The translations under genes were made by a program, and so were the position numbers. Shown here piece by piece: positions 1-6,461 of a DNA stretch of 14,091 nucleotides (its first letter is position 1; each line of letters starts with the position of its first letter). A model generated the notes under the pieces. It was not told the origin of the DNA and ran no database searches. It worked only from the letters and a program-made list of their open reading frames with translations. This DNA comes from JBNJEM01 sp051745935. Its GTDB lineage: Bacteria > Planctomycetota > Planctomycetia > Pirellulales > Pirellulaceae. Location: assembly GCA_051745935.1 (NCBI GenBank), contig JBNJEM010000129.1, positions 1-14,091 of the forward strand, in the 5' to 3' direction.

Positions 1-259
1 TTTTAGGTCTCTTAGAGGTCCTTTCGTCTCAATACCGGCGAAACGAACGGCGCAACAATATGGATGGCAACGACTTGGAGTTTTTCCTCACCCCAGGCCG
101 AGACGGCGGGAACGCCTGCTCGAGACGGCACGAGAACCGAGCGTTGGTCACGTCCGTCAGTCCGCGCGTGCCCGGGCCCCCAACAACTCCAAAGCCGGCG
201 GGGCCAATGTCGATGGCCGAGTCCGCGAGCGGGAACAGGCCTTGCGTCACCCCATCCGA
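1..259. other. Region downstream of DUF1571 gene, no gene recognised
   Basis: This stretch lies 3' of the minus-strand DUF1571 gene. Short open frames exist on both strands, but none has a recognisable domain, a convincing ribosome binding site or a clear start. I see no hairpin followed by a T-run that would mark a terminator for the DUF1571 transcript. The true neighbour probably lies beyond the left edge. Confidence 0.4.
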
Positions 260-1231
260 TCAATCCTGGGTCAACTTATCCTCAAGGCCGTCGTACAACT
301 GGAATTCATAGTCCGGGTTGTCCGGATCAAAGTCTTCGTCCGTGAGGCCGACATTGATGCGAACCTGGGTATAAACATATTGCTCCAGCACTTGCGGCTT
401 GCCGCCTTCTTCTCGGGGGAAATCGTAGGCGCCATAACGGATTGGGATTTCCAGCTCCTCGTCGACCGAGACCTCGGCCATATGATACGTCAAATCAGGC
501 CGTGGGGCGTCATGGGTAAGGCGGTAGTGAGTACATTCACGATCGCCGATTTTTGCATTCTCCCAAACTTTCAATTCCCCGTCACCGGAGTCGAGTTCCT
601 GCTCTAGAACCTCAATCAACCGCTTGGCCAGATTCTTGAAACCGATCTCGGTAATGGGGTAGCGGTTGTCCAGCATGGCCAACGGACTTTCCGGTATGAG
701 CTGGAAAGTGACATTTGGACTGCGTCGGCCGCCGCGCCGGGCAATCAGGTCACCGTTGTTTTTGTTTTCAACATAGAGGACCTCGCGCCCCGCCACTTTC
801 GAGGGCGCCAGAAAACGCATGTAGACGCTAAAGGGCACTTTTAGTTCGTCACCTTCCATTTTTTGGTGGCGAATTTTCACGGCCATGGATTGCCATCCCA
901 AGACTTTGCCATCCACGCGTTCGCGCTTGTACAACACACACGTGTAATCGTCAATGTCCTCGTCGATTCGCGCATACGCCGTTTTCGCGAACTCCATCAC
1001 GTCAGTCAGCTCCGCGTCTTGGCTGGGAATAGCCGATACTTCTGGGTTGTCAGCCCGATTCCGCCCGGCCGATCCGTTGTCTTCCTTGTTGCCGGCATCA
1101 ATCAGATTGGAGTGTGCTGGCCTGGTATTGTCGTTGTGCGGGTCCGCCGCCAACGAGTCGCGTACGCTGATGATCGCCATGAACATGACGCAAGAGAACG
1201 TAACGGTCGCGGGGATCATAACGGCTTTCAT
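260..1231 (-). CDS. Secreted DUF1571 domain protein
   Basis: The 323-aa product starts with a signal peptide: a short basic start (MKAVMIPA), a hydrophobic core to about residue 24, and a likely cleavage site after SLA near residue 28. A low-complexity linker rich in Asn, Asp and Gly follows to about residue 70. The rest matches the planctomycete DUF1571 pattern: YTCVLYKRERVDGK near residue 97, a VPFSVYMRFLAPSKVAGREV segment, then an acidic C-terminus ending in DNPDYEFQLYDGLED. DUF1571 proteins are thought to be exported and of unknown function; a LolA/LolB-like beta fold is a possibility, not something shown here. The ATG at 1231 is preceded by GAGAAGGA about 9 nt upstream, which supports this start. 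The gene is monocistronic as far as the window shows, with 800 bp of non-coding DNA upstream. Confidence 0.88.
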   Translation of the reverse strand: MKAVMIPATVTFSCVMFMAIISVRDSLAADPHNDNTRPAHSNLIDAGNKEDNGSAGRNRADNPEVSAIPSQDAELTDVMEFAKTAYARIDEDIDDYTCVLYKRERVDGKVLGWQSMAVKIRHQKMEGDELKVPFSVYMRFLAPSKVAGREVLYVENKNNGDLIARRGGRRSPNVTFQLIPESPLAMLDNRYPITEIGFKNLAKRLIEVLEQELDSGDGELKVWENAKIGDRECTHYRLTHDAPRPDLTYHMAEVSVDEELEIPIRYGAYDFPREEGGKPQVLEQYVYTQVRINVGLTDEDFDPDNPDYEFQLYDGLEDKLTQD

Positions 1232-1377
1232 GGTTTTGAATCCTTCTCAACTCGAACCTTACGGTTTTCCCACGAGGTCATCGTTCGCGCGGCGGCAACT
1301 CGGCCAGAAACTGGCGGCAGCGCACACTTTATCGGCCGCATTTCGCTCCTCGACCCAGTATGAATGCGCGATGTAAT

Positions 1378-1407
1378 ATTGTAGGACTTTCCGTGGGCCC
1401 GTGACCA
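1378..1407 (-). promoter_or_regulatory. Candidate sigma70-type promoter for the DUF1571 gene
   Basis: On the minus strand TACAAT (1378-1383, five of six to TATAAT) is preceded, after an 18-bp spacer, by TGGTCA (1402-1407, four of six to TTGACA). It would give a leader of roughly 140 nt before the ATG at 1231. The hexamers are imperfect, so this is a guess from spacing and composition; its position directly beside a pair of direct repeats adds some weight. Confidence 0.25.
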
Positions 1408-1440
1408 CACACTTTGCAAACAATCACACACTTTGTAAAA
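1406..1440 (-). repeat. Pair of direct repeats upstream of DUF1571 promoter
   Basis: CACACACTTTG occurs at 1406-1416 and again at 1425-1435, and the similarity continues (GCAAA versus GTAAA). On the minus strand the unit reads TTTRCAAAGTGTGTG. The 19-bp period is close to two helical turns, so both copies face the same side of the DNA. They abut the candidate -35 box of the DUF1571 promoter, the usual place for an activator site. No regulator is encoded nearby. Confidence 0.5.
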
Positions 1441-1747
1441 AATAGGGCCTGGGATGGTCCACGGCGGATCAGAAACGCCGCGAAGTGCAAGGATGTTTGG
1501 AGCGTCATCTCGGGGGGCCAATGAGCATTTGGAGGAGGGGCACGCCGCTGCGAACGCGGCCCGGCGCCCGTCCCGTCCCTTGATACCACTGTCGGTTGGT
1601 ATGCTCTGGTTGGAAAGGCGTTCGGCGCGGTTCGTCCTCCCGTGAGCCGGACTCATGGCGGACAATCCCTTTTCCGGCGGGCATGGAGGTCCTCGAATCG
1701 CTCCGTGACCCGATGTTGCTTTGCGTGAGCTTCGAGCCTACAGTGGA

Positions 1748-1820
1748 TAGGGATGGTTCCAGAAGCATAACAAAACCGCTCAGGTTTTCTTTCACCAGGG
1801 ACTTTTGGCAGCGGGAACCA
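1748..1820 (-). repeat. Dispersed repeat, copy A, with hairpin core
   Basis: This is one of three related copies in the window (B at 6217-6288, C at 8187-8242), all in the same orientation. The best conserved part on the plus strand is CAGGGACTTTTGGCAGCG followed by GRRCACCA-like sequence. Next to it is a hairpin, AAAACC (1772-1777) and GGTTTT (1783-1788) around a GCTCA loop. Relative to copy B the stem differs at paired positions (first and fourth base pairs), so pairing is kept while sequence changes. The minus-strand frame reads LPKVPGERKPERF, like LPKVPGEKNPDGF in copy B, but a one-base insertion in copy C breaks this frame, so I do not call it coding. Confidence 0.75.
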
Positions 1821-1913
1821 CTTTTTTGTTGCGGGCCGCGAGACGTTGCCGCCGGGAATAGGGGTAGTAACCGGACGAAAGAGGGGGTTATGGGGCCCAG
1901 CGCCTCGGCAAGG

Positions 1914-1946
1914 TTGCCGCAAATCGTTGCGGCAAATCGTTGCCGC
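1914..1946 (+). promoter_or_regulatory. Triple-arm palindrome upstream of lutA (operator or switch)
   Basis: Three arms are evenly spaced by ATCG tetranucleotides. Arm 1 is TTGCCGCAA (1914-1922), arm 2 is TTGCGGCAA (1927-1935) and arm 3 is TTGCCGC (1940-1946). Arm 2 pairs perfectly with arm 1 over 9 bp and with arm 3 over 7 bp, so only one of the two hairpins can form at a time. The element ends about 90 bp before the lutA ATG. It could be overlapping operator half-sites for a regulator of lactate use, or alternative RNA hairpins if it is transcribed. There is no T-run behind it, so a classic intrinsic terminator is unlikely. Confidence 0.5.
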
Positions 1947-2035
1947 GAACCGTTAAGGGGCGCCGATCGCGTGGTGTTGTTGGAGGCGTTGGGTACGACG
2001 AACACGGAGAATGGTGAATCCGCCAGGTGTGTATC

Positions 2036-2788
2036 ATGCGAGTGGGGTTGTTTGTTCCCTGTTACGTTGACCAGTTTTACCCAGACGTTGCCATGGCGAC
2101 GCTCGAGTTACTGGAACGGCATGACATCGAAGTCATTTTTCCGCGAGAGCAGACGTGTTGTGGACAACCGAGCGCGAACACGGGTTGTCGGGATGAAACG
2201 CGTCCACTGGCGAAAAAGTTTCTCGGGATCTTCCGCGATTATCCCTATGTGGTCTGTCCATCTGGCAGCTGCGTGGCGATGGTGCGTCACCAGTACCCCC
2301 ATTATCTAGCGGGCGAGGCGGGCTTGGAAGAGCTGATTGGCAAGACTTACGAATTGTGCGAATTCCTGGTGGACGTGTTGAAACTGGACACGGTTGAAGG
2401 GTCGTTTCCTTATCGGGTGGGGATTCACCAGAGTTGTCACGCGCTGCGCGGATTACGATTGGCATGTTCGAGTGAGCTGATGGCGCCGATGTACAGCAAG
2501 ATGCGTCAGCTACTGGAGAAGCTCGAGGGCATCGAGTTCTCGGAATTACGGCGCCCTGACGAGTGCTGTGGCTTTGGCGGCACGTTTGCCATCAACGAGG
2601 AGGCGGTATCGAGCCGGATGGGCTTGGACCGAATTGGCGACCACCAGCAGGCGGGAACGGAAGTCTTAACGGCTCCTGACATGTCCTGTTTGATGCATCT
2701 TGACGGGCTGTTGCGACGCCAGGGGATTAGGATGCCCGTCATGCATATTGCCCAGATTCTCGCTGGACGCGAGGTGCCTGGACGCTGA
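2036..2788 (+). CDS. lutA: L-lactate utilisation protein LutA (CCG-domain Fe-S subunit)
   Basis: The 250-aa product belongs to the LutA/YkgE family, a subunit of the LutABC complex that oxidises L-lactate to pyruvate in the cytoplasm. It has two cysteine-rich CCG domains. The first has CCGQPSANTG at residues 41-50 with CPSGSC at 74-79; the second has HQSCHALRG, then CCGFGGTF at 177-184 and DMSCLMHLDG near 220. These CCG motifs bind iron-sulfur or heterodisulfide-type centres in related Fe-S oxidoreductases. Length matches the family (about 240-250 aa). I chose ATG 2036 because AGGTG sits 7 nt upstream and MRVGLFVPCYVDQFYP is the usual family start; an in-frame GTG at 2027 overlaps that RBS. 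The gene leads the lutABC operon, with a 99-bp gap to lutB. Confidence 0.93.
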   Translation: MRVGLFVPCYVDQFYPDVAMATLELLERHDIEVIFPREQTCCGQPSANTGCRDETRPLAKKFLGIFRDYPYVVCPSGSCVAMVRHQYPHYLAGEAGLEELIGKTYELCEFLVDVLKLDTVEGSFPYRVGIHQSCHALRGLRLACSSELMAPMYSKMRQLLEKLEGIEFSELRRPDECCGFGGTFAINEEAVSSRMGLDRIGDHQQAGTEVLTAPDMSCLMHLDGLLRRQGIRMPVMHIAQILAGREVPGR

Positions 2789-2887
2789 GTGTCGGGGGGC
2801 GCGGGATCGGGGGGTCTGGTTCGCCAGCCGGCCATGGCTTCTGGTGTGGTCACGTTGTACGTTCACTGACGAGGAAACAAGGACACG

Positions 2888-4270
2888 ATGGCACGCACGC
2901 ACATGGAACATGCGAACGACGCGGCTAAGTTCATTAGCAACCGGGAGCGGACTTGCTGGCACGATCAAGCTTTGTGGTATGTTCGCGTCAAGCGGGACAA
3001 GGCGGCTGGAACGGTTCCCGAGTGGGAAACACTGCGTGATTTGGCGAAACAAATCAAGCAACACACGTTGTCGCGGCTAGGGGAGTACCTGGAACAGTTC
3101 GAGGAACAAGCCGGCAAGCGTGGCATTCGAGTACATTGGGCGCGGACGGCGGAGGAGCACAATCGAATCGTGTTGGATATCCTCCAGCGGCATGAGGTCC
3201 GCCGGGTGGTCAAGAGCAAGTCGATGCTAACGGAGGAGTGCCACCTGAACCCATACTTGGAAGAGCATGGCATGGAGGTGGTCGACACGGATCTGGGCGA
3301 ACGGATTGTTCAGTTGCGCAAGGAGCCTCCCAGCCACATCGTGCTGCCGGCCATCCACATCAGGAAGGAAGAGGTCGGTGAGACGTTCCACCAGTACTTG
3401 CGCACCAAGGCGGGGGCGACGGACCCGACTTATTTGACCGAAGCGGCCCGCGGTCACTTGCGCGACAAGTTCATGGCGGCGGACGCGGGCATCACGGGGA
3501 TCAATTTCGCGGTGGCGGAAACGGGTGGTTTTGTCGTCTGTACCAACGAGGGAAACGCCGACATCGGGATTTCCTTGCCGAAGCTCCACATTGCCTGCAT
3601 GGGAATCGAAAAACTCATTCCCCGAACCAGCGATCTCGCCGTGTTCACGCGGCTGCTGGCTCGCAATGCGACGGGGCAACCCATCACGACCTACACCTCG
3701 CATTTCCACGGCCCCGCTCCCGGCGGTGAACTGCACGTGGTATTGGTGGACAATGATCGGACTCGATTGCTGGCCAATGATCAATATCGGGATGCGTTGC
3801 GCTGCATACGGTGCGGCGCCTGTCTGAACACGTGTCCGGTGTACCGGCGCAGCGGCGGGCACAGCTACCACGCGACGATACCGGGACCGATCGGTTCAGT
3901 CCTTAATCCCACCCGCGACGCGGAAGCGTACTATTCCCTTCCCTACGCCTGTAGTCTGTGCGGTTCGTGCGCTGACATTTGCCCGGTGAAGATCCCGCTG
4001 GACCAGTTGCTGCTGGACTTGCGTGGCGAGATGGTCGCGGCCAAATACCTGCCGTGGCCGAAACGCGTCTTGATGAAAGTGACCAGCTTCGTCATGCAGC
4101 GAACCTGGTTGTTTTCGTGGTCCGGGAAGTTGGCCCGCTGGTTCGGCCCGTGGATGCCCCGTTGGTTGATGTACAACCGGCTGAATATCTGGGGACGACA
4201 ACGAGAAATTCCAGAGTTTCCCAAGAAAAGTTTTCGCGAGCTGTACCGGGATCGAAAACGCGATGAATAG
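2888..4270 (+). CDS. lutB: L-lactate utilisation protein LutB (LUD domain, two 4Fe-4S motifs)
   Basis: The 460-aa product matches LutB/YkgF in length and order. An N-terminal LUD domain covers about residues 60-295, including KSKSMLTEECHLNPYLE and INFAVAETGGFVVCTNEGN. Two ferredoxin-type clusters follow: CIRCGACLNTCP (C306, C309, C312, C316) and CSLCGSCADICP (C355, C358, C361, C365). The C-terminal tail with LFSWSGKLARW fits the DUF3390-like end of LutB. In the complex this subunit would carry electrons from lactate oxidation between LutA/LutC and an acceptor. The ATG at 2888 has AAGGA just upstream. The 3' end overlaps lutC by 8 bp, which points to translational coupling. All eight cluster cysteines are present, so the protein looks intact. 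Confidence 0.95.
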   Translation: MARTHMEHANDAAKFISNRERTCWHDQALWYVRVKRDKAAGTVPEWETLRDLAKQIKQHTLSRLGEYLEQFEEQAGKRGIRVHWARTAEEHNRIVLDILQRHEVRRVVKSKSMLTEECHLNPYLEEHGMEVVDTDLGERIVQLRKEPPSHIVLPAIHIRKEEVGETFHQYLRTKAGATDPTYLTEAARGHLRDKFMAADAGITGINFAVAETGGFVVCTNEGNADIGISLPKLHIACMGIEKLIPRTSDLAVFTRLLARNATGQPITTYTSHFHGPAPGGELHVVLVDNDRTRLLANDQYRDALRCIRCGACLNTCPVYRRSGGHSYHATIPGPIGSVLNPTRDAEAYYSLPYACSLCGSCADICPVKIPLDQLLLDLRGEMVAAKYLPWPKRVLMKVTSFVMQRTWLFSWSGKLARWFGPWMPRWLMYNRLNIWGRQREIPEFPKKSFRELYRDRKRDE

Positions 4271-4865
4271 TCGACAAGAAATACTCAATGCCTTGAATAA
4301 CACGCGGTTGGGCCAGGTGGAATTGCCCGATGTTGAGAGGGAGTGGAACACGGTTCCGGATCCAAAAGCTCGTTTTTTACAGGTACTGGAATCCGTCGGT
4401 GGGCGCGCGGTGGAGATTTCCGATCCCGAATCCATCAAAGCGAGCTTGCGGCGAATCGAAGCCTATCGCGAGGCGAAGAATATCCATTCCTCCGTTTCCG
4501 GCGTTTCCTCGGCCGGGGGCCATTGGGGCCAACTAACTGATCCACATGAGTTCGAACCGCTCGAATGCTGCGTGATACGCGGTGAGTTCGCGGTAGCGGA
4601 AAACGGGGCCGTGTGGCTGACGCAGGCGGCGGTGCCCTGCCGGGCCGCGTTGTTCTTGACTCAGCACCTCGTGCTGGTTGTTCCCTCGAGCGAGATCGTG
4701 CAAAACATGCACGAGGCGTACGCGCGGATTTCCTTCGAACACGTTCCGTTTGGCCTCTTTATCTCGGGGCCCTCCAAAACAGCCGACATTGAACAATCGC
4801 TTGTCATCGGCGCTCACGGCGCGAGATCATTAACTGTCCTGTTGGTTGACAACTTGGTTGCTTGA
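4263..4865 (+). CDS. lutC: L-lactate utilisation protein LutC (LUD domain)
   Basis: The 200-aa product is a single LUD-domain protein of the LutC/YkgG family, third subunit of the LutABC lactate oxidation system. Typical features are the N-terminal MNSRQEILNALNN, the core CCVIRGEFAVAENGAVWL (residues about 99-116), ALFLTQHLVLVVPSSEIV, and the end FISGPSKTADIEQSLVIGAHG followed by LTVLLVDN, a hallmark of the family's C-terminus. It is slightly shorter than many LutC proteins (often 210-240 aa). The ATG lies inside the last codons of lutB (8-bp overlap), so it probably depends on lutB translation and needs no strong RBS. It closes the operon and faces the metallophosphoesterase gene. No lactate permease or LutR-like regulator is in the window. 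Confidence 0.92.
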   Translation: MNSRQEILNALNNTRLGQVELPDVEREWNTVPDPKARFLQVLESVGGRAVEISDPESIKASLRRIEAYREAKNIHSSVSGVSSAGGHWGQLTDPHEFEPLECCVIRGEFAVAENGAVWLTQAAVPCRAALFLTQHLVLVVPSSEIVQNMHEAYARISFEHVPFGLFISGPSKTADIEQSLVIGAHGARSLTVLLVDNLVA

Positions 4866-5018
4866 TTCCGCGCGTTTGGACCGCCGTCGAAGGTGATGGA
4901 AAACCCGCGTGGTTTCCTGATGGCTTTTTGACGTTCTCGAGCAAAATCCCGCACACTCCGCTGGCACCCCGTGAGCGGCGAGCAATCTCCTTCACAAGAA
5001 GCACGTGGCGTTCGACAT

Positions 5019-6194
5019 TCATGGTTTCAAGCCACGTAATTCCAACAGCGTAATCTCGGGTGGGCAATTGAATCGCCAGGGATGGGTTCCCGAAAGTCCA
5101 CGACTCACGTGCAACAAAACGGGCGCGGCATGGAACACCCCGCTGGCGAAACGAACGCCGTATTGGCTGGGGCAGACGACGGGTCCGATGAATGGGAAGC
5201 GAATTTGGCCGCCATGGGTGTGACCGGCCAGCATCAAATTGAATTGGTGACGCCGTGCCCAGGGAAGCGGGTCGGGAGAATGGGAGAGGAGAACGGAGAA
5301 GGCATGGGACGAGCCGTCGCGCTGGGGCACGTGTGGCGCCGGGGGGAACCAAGGACACTCATTTCCAGCCAGGAGGACATCCACGTTCCACATGCGGCAT
5401 GTGAGGCTGCGTCCTCCGATATAGGTCACGCCGCTCTCCACGAATGCATCCCGGAGCGTTTGCACGTTGTCTAACCGCTGTTCGTGGTTTCCCAGCAAAG
5501 CATACACGCCGAACCGGCTGTTCAGACGGCCAAACGTCGCCGGGATCCAGTCGATGCAATCCGGTTCTTCAACCAAGTCGCCCGTGAGGGCCACCAGGTC
5601 GGGGGCCCAGGCGTTTGCGTGATCGATCGCGGTTTCAAAGAATTGACGCTGAAGTTGCCTGCTCATATGCAGGTCACTCACGTGCGCGATCCGTAGCCCT
5701 TCCAGTTCAGCTGGCAGATTCTCCATCGCCAACACTTTCCGCTGCAGGTGTACTTCGAGGATCTGGTTTCCCCGAATACAACTTTGCCAGTACGTGAATC
5801 GGTCGGCGATGGGGCGACAACCGAGTGTTGCCCGCAAATCAATAATATCCGTATCGTTTTTCAGCAACAGATCATGATCGGAACTGGTCGATCGCCGAAT
5901 TCCCCACGCCAAGGTCACATAAGCAAGCATGCCGCCACAGGCGAACAGCCAGGCGCGACCCAAGCAGGATGCCATGTCCTGGTCATGGTTCAATCCATGT
6001 TGTTGCTGGTTGGACAACCAGGCGACAAAAGCAAGCAGGGAACCGAAGAGGCCAACGATGACGTATTTTTCTAAATGCTTCACCCGTTTGTACGGCAATC
6101 GACTGGCGTGTATGCGATTGTAAAGCCAGGTCCACAAGGCCAAGTGCCCAAGCACCGCAACGGCAAATACAAACACGAAGAGAAGTACGCTCAT
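5019..6194 (-). CDS. Membrane-anchored calcineurin-like metallophosphoesterase
   Basis: The product (391 aa from this start) has an N-terminal membrane region with about three helices (near residues 2-22, 42-60 and 78-96), then a soluble metallophosphoesterase domain of the YaeI/YkuE type. Visible metal-binding motifs are HVSDLH (D174, H176), ALTGDLVE, LLGNHE, LLSHSPD and AGHTHGGQ (about 323-330), so the catalytic set looks complete. Relatives act on phosphate esters such as lipid head groups (for example UDP-diacylglucosamine in YaeI-like enzymes), but the substrate is not evident here. An in-frame ATG at 6236 would add 14 residues. I prefer 6194 because MSVLLFVFVF begins the first helix and the extra residues are encoded inside dispersed repeat copy B; neither start has a strong RBS. 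It is convergent with lutC. Confidence 0.88.
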   Translation of the reverse strand: MSVLLFVFVFAVAVLGHLALWTWLYNRIHASRLPYKRVKHLEKYVIVGLFGSLLAFVAWLSNQQQHGLNHDQDMASCLGRAWLFACGGMLAYVTLAWGIRRSTSSDHDLLLKNDTDIIDLRATLGCRPIADRFTYWQSCIRGNQILEVHLQRKVLAMENLPAELEGLRIAHVSDLHMSRQLQRQFFETAIDHANAWAPDLVALTGDLVEEPDCIDWIPATFGRLNSRFGVYALLGNHEQRLDNVQTLRDAFVESGVTYIGGRSLTCRMWNVDVLLAGNECPWFPPAPHVPQRDGSSHAFSVLLSHSPDPLPWARRHQFNLMLAGHTHGGQIRFPFIGPVVCPSQYGVRFASGVFHAAPVLLHVSRGLSGTHPWRFNCPPEITLLELRGLKP

Positions 6195-6216
6195 GGAAAC
6201 TCGCGTAAGACAGCGG

Positions 6217-6288
6217 GATCGTCCCAAAAAAATCATAACGGAACCCGTCAGGGTTCTTCTCGCCGGGGACTTTTGGCAGCGAGCACCA
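6217..6288 (-). repeat. Dispersed repeat, copy B, with hairpin core
   Basis: Second copy of the repeat seen at 1748-1820. The plus strand shares GGGACTTTTGGCAGCG and CACCA with copy A, and the hairpin is GAACCC (6241-6246) and GGGTTC (6251-6256) around GTCA. Two base pairs differ from copy A with both partners changed, so pairing is maintained. On the minus strand it lies right at the 5' end of the metallophosphoesterase gene and contains the upstream in-frame ATG at 6236, so it may have supplied a spurious start codon. Confidence 0.75.
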
Positions 6289-6410
6289 CGTGTTGGGATA
6301 CCGGCTGTAAAACGCCAGGAGGCACAAACTGGCTCGACGGCGGCGGTGGTCCCCGACGCCCCGCTTGCATGGTGAGACCGGCGTTCTCCCCTCCGGGCCG
6401 CTTTTCCGTG

Positions 6411-6461
6411 CCCCTCTCACGACGCGGCCCCTCTCACGACGCGGCCCCTCTCACGACGCGG
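6411..6461. repeat. Three perfect 17-bp tandem repeats over a stop codon
   Basis: The unit CCCCTCTCACGACGCGG occurs three times without mismatch (6411-6427, 6428-6444, 6445-6461). The TGA stop of the minus-strand signalling gene (6451-6453) lies in the third unit, so the repeat spans the end of the gene and extends into the 3' region. Perfect identity suggests recent slippage. Since 17 is not a multiple of three, copy changes beyond the stop would leave the protein unaffected. Confidence 0.9.

Larger units (their letters stand above)
1232..2035. other. Divergent intergenic region between DUF1571 gene and lutA
   Basis: About 800 bp separates the two divergent genes. Open frames here (for example on the minus strand 1228-1665 and 1505-2005) lack domains and ribosome binding sites, and their peptides look like GC-rich noise. 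The region does hold a direct-repeat pair (1406-1440), a small inverted repeat ATACCA/TGGTAT around 1582-1601, dispersed repeat copy A (1748-1820) and a triple-arm palindromic element (1914-1946). I read it as regulatory and repetitive DNA rather than coding. Confidence 0.55.

Noticed and set aside
1228..2005. Minus-strand frames of 145 and 166 aa between the DUF1571 gene and lutA
   Set aside because: No RBS and no domain; they cross dispersed repeat A and the palindromic elements, and their peptides are compositionally noise.
4898..4929. Hairpin GGAAAACC/GGTTTCC followed by a short T-run after lutC
   Set aside because: The stem needs a bulge and the T-run starts 6 nt after the stem, so it is too weak to call a terminator, although its place between convergent genes is suitable.
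1755..6288. LPKVPGE-like peptide shared by repeats A and B as a hidden protein domain
   Set aside because: Copy C has a one-base insertion that breaks the frame, and the changes that keep the hairpin paired point to selection on nucleic-acid structure.
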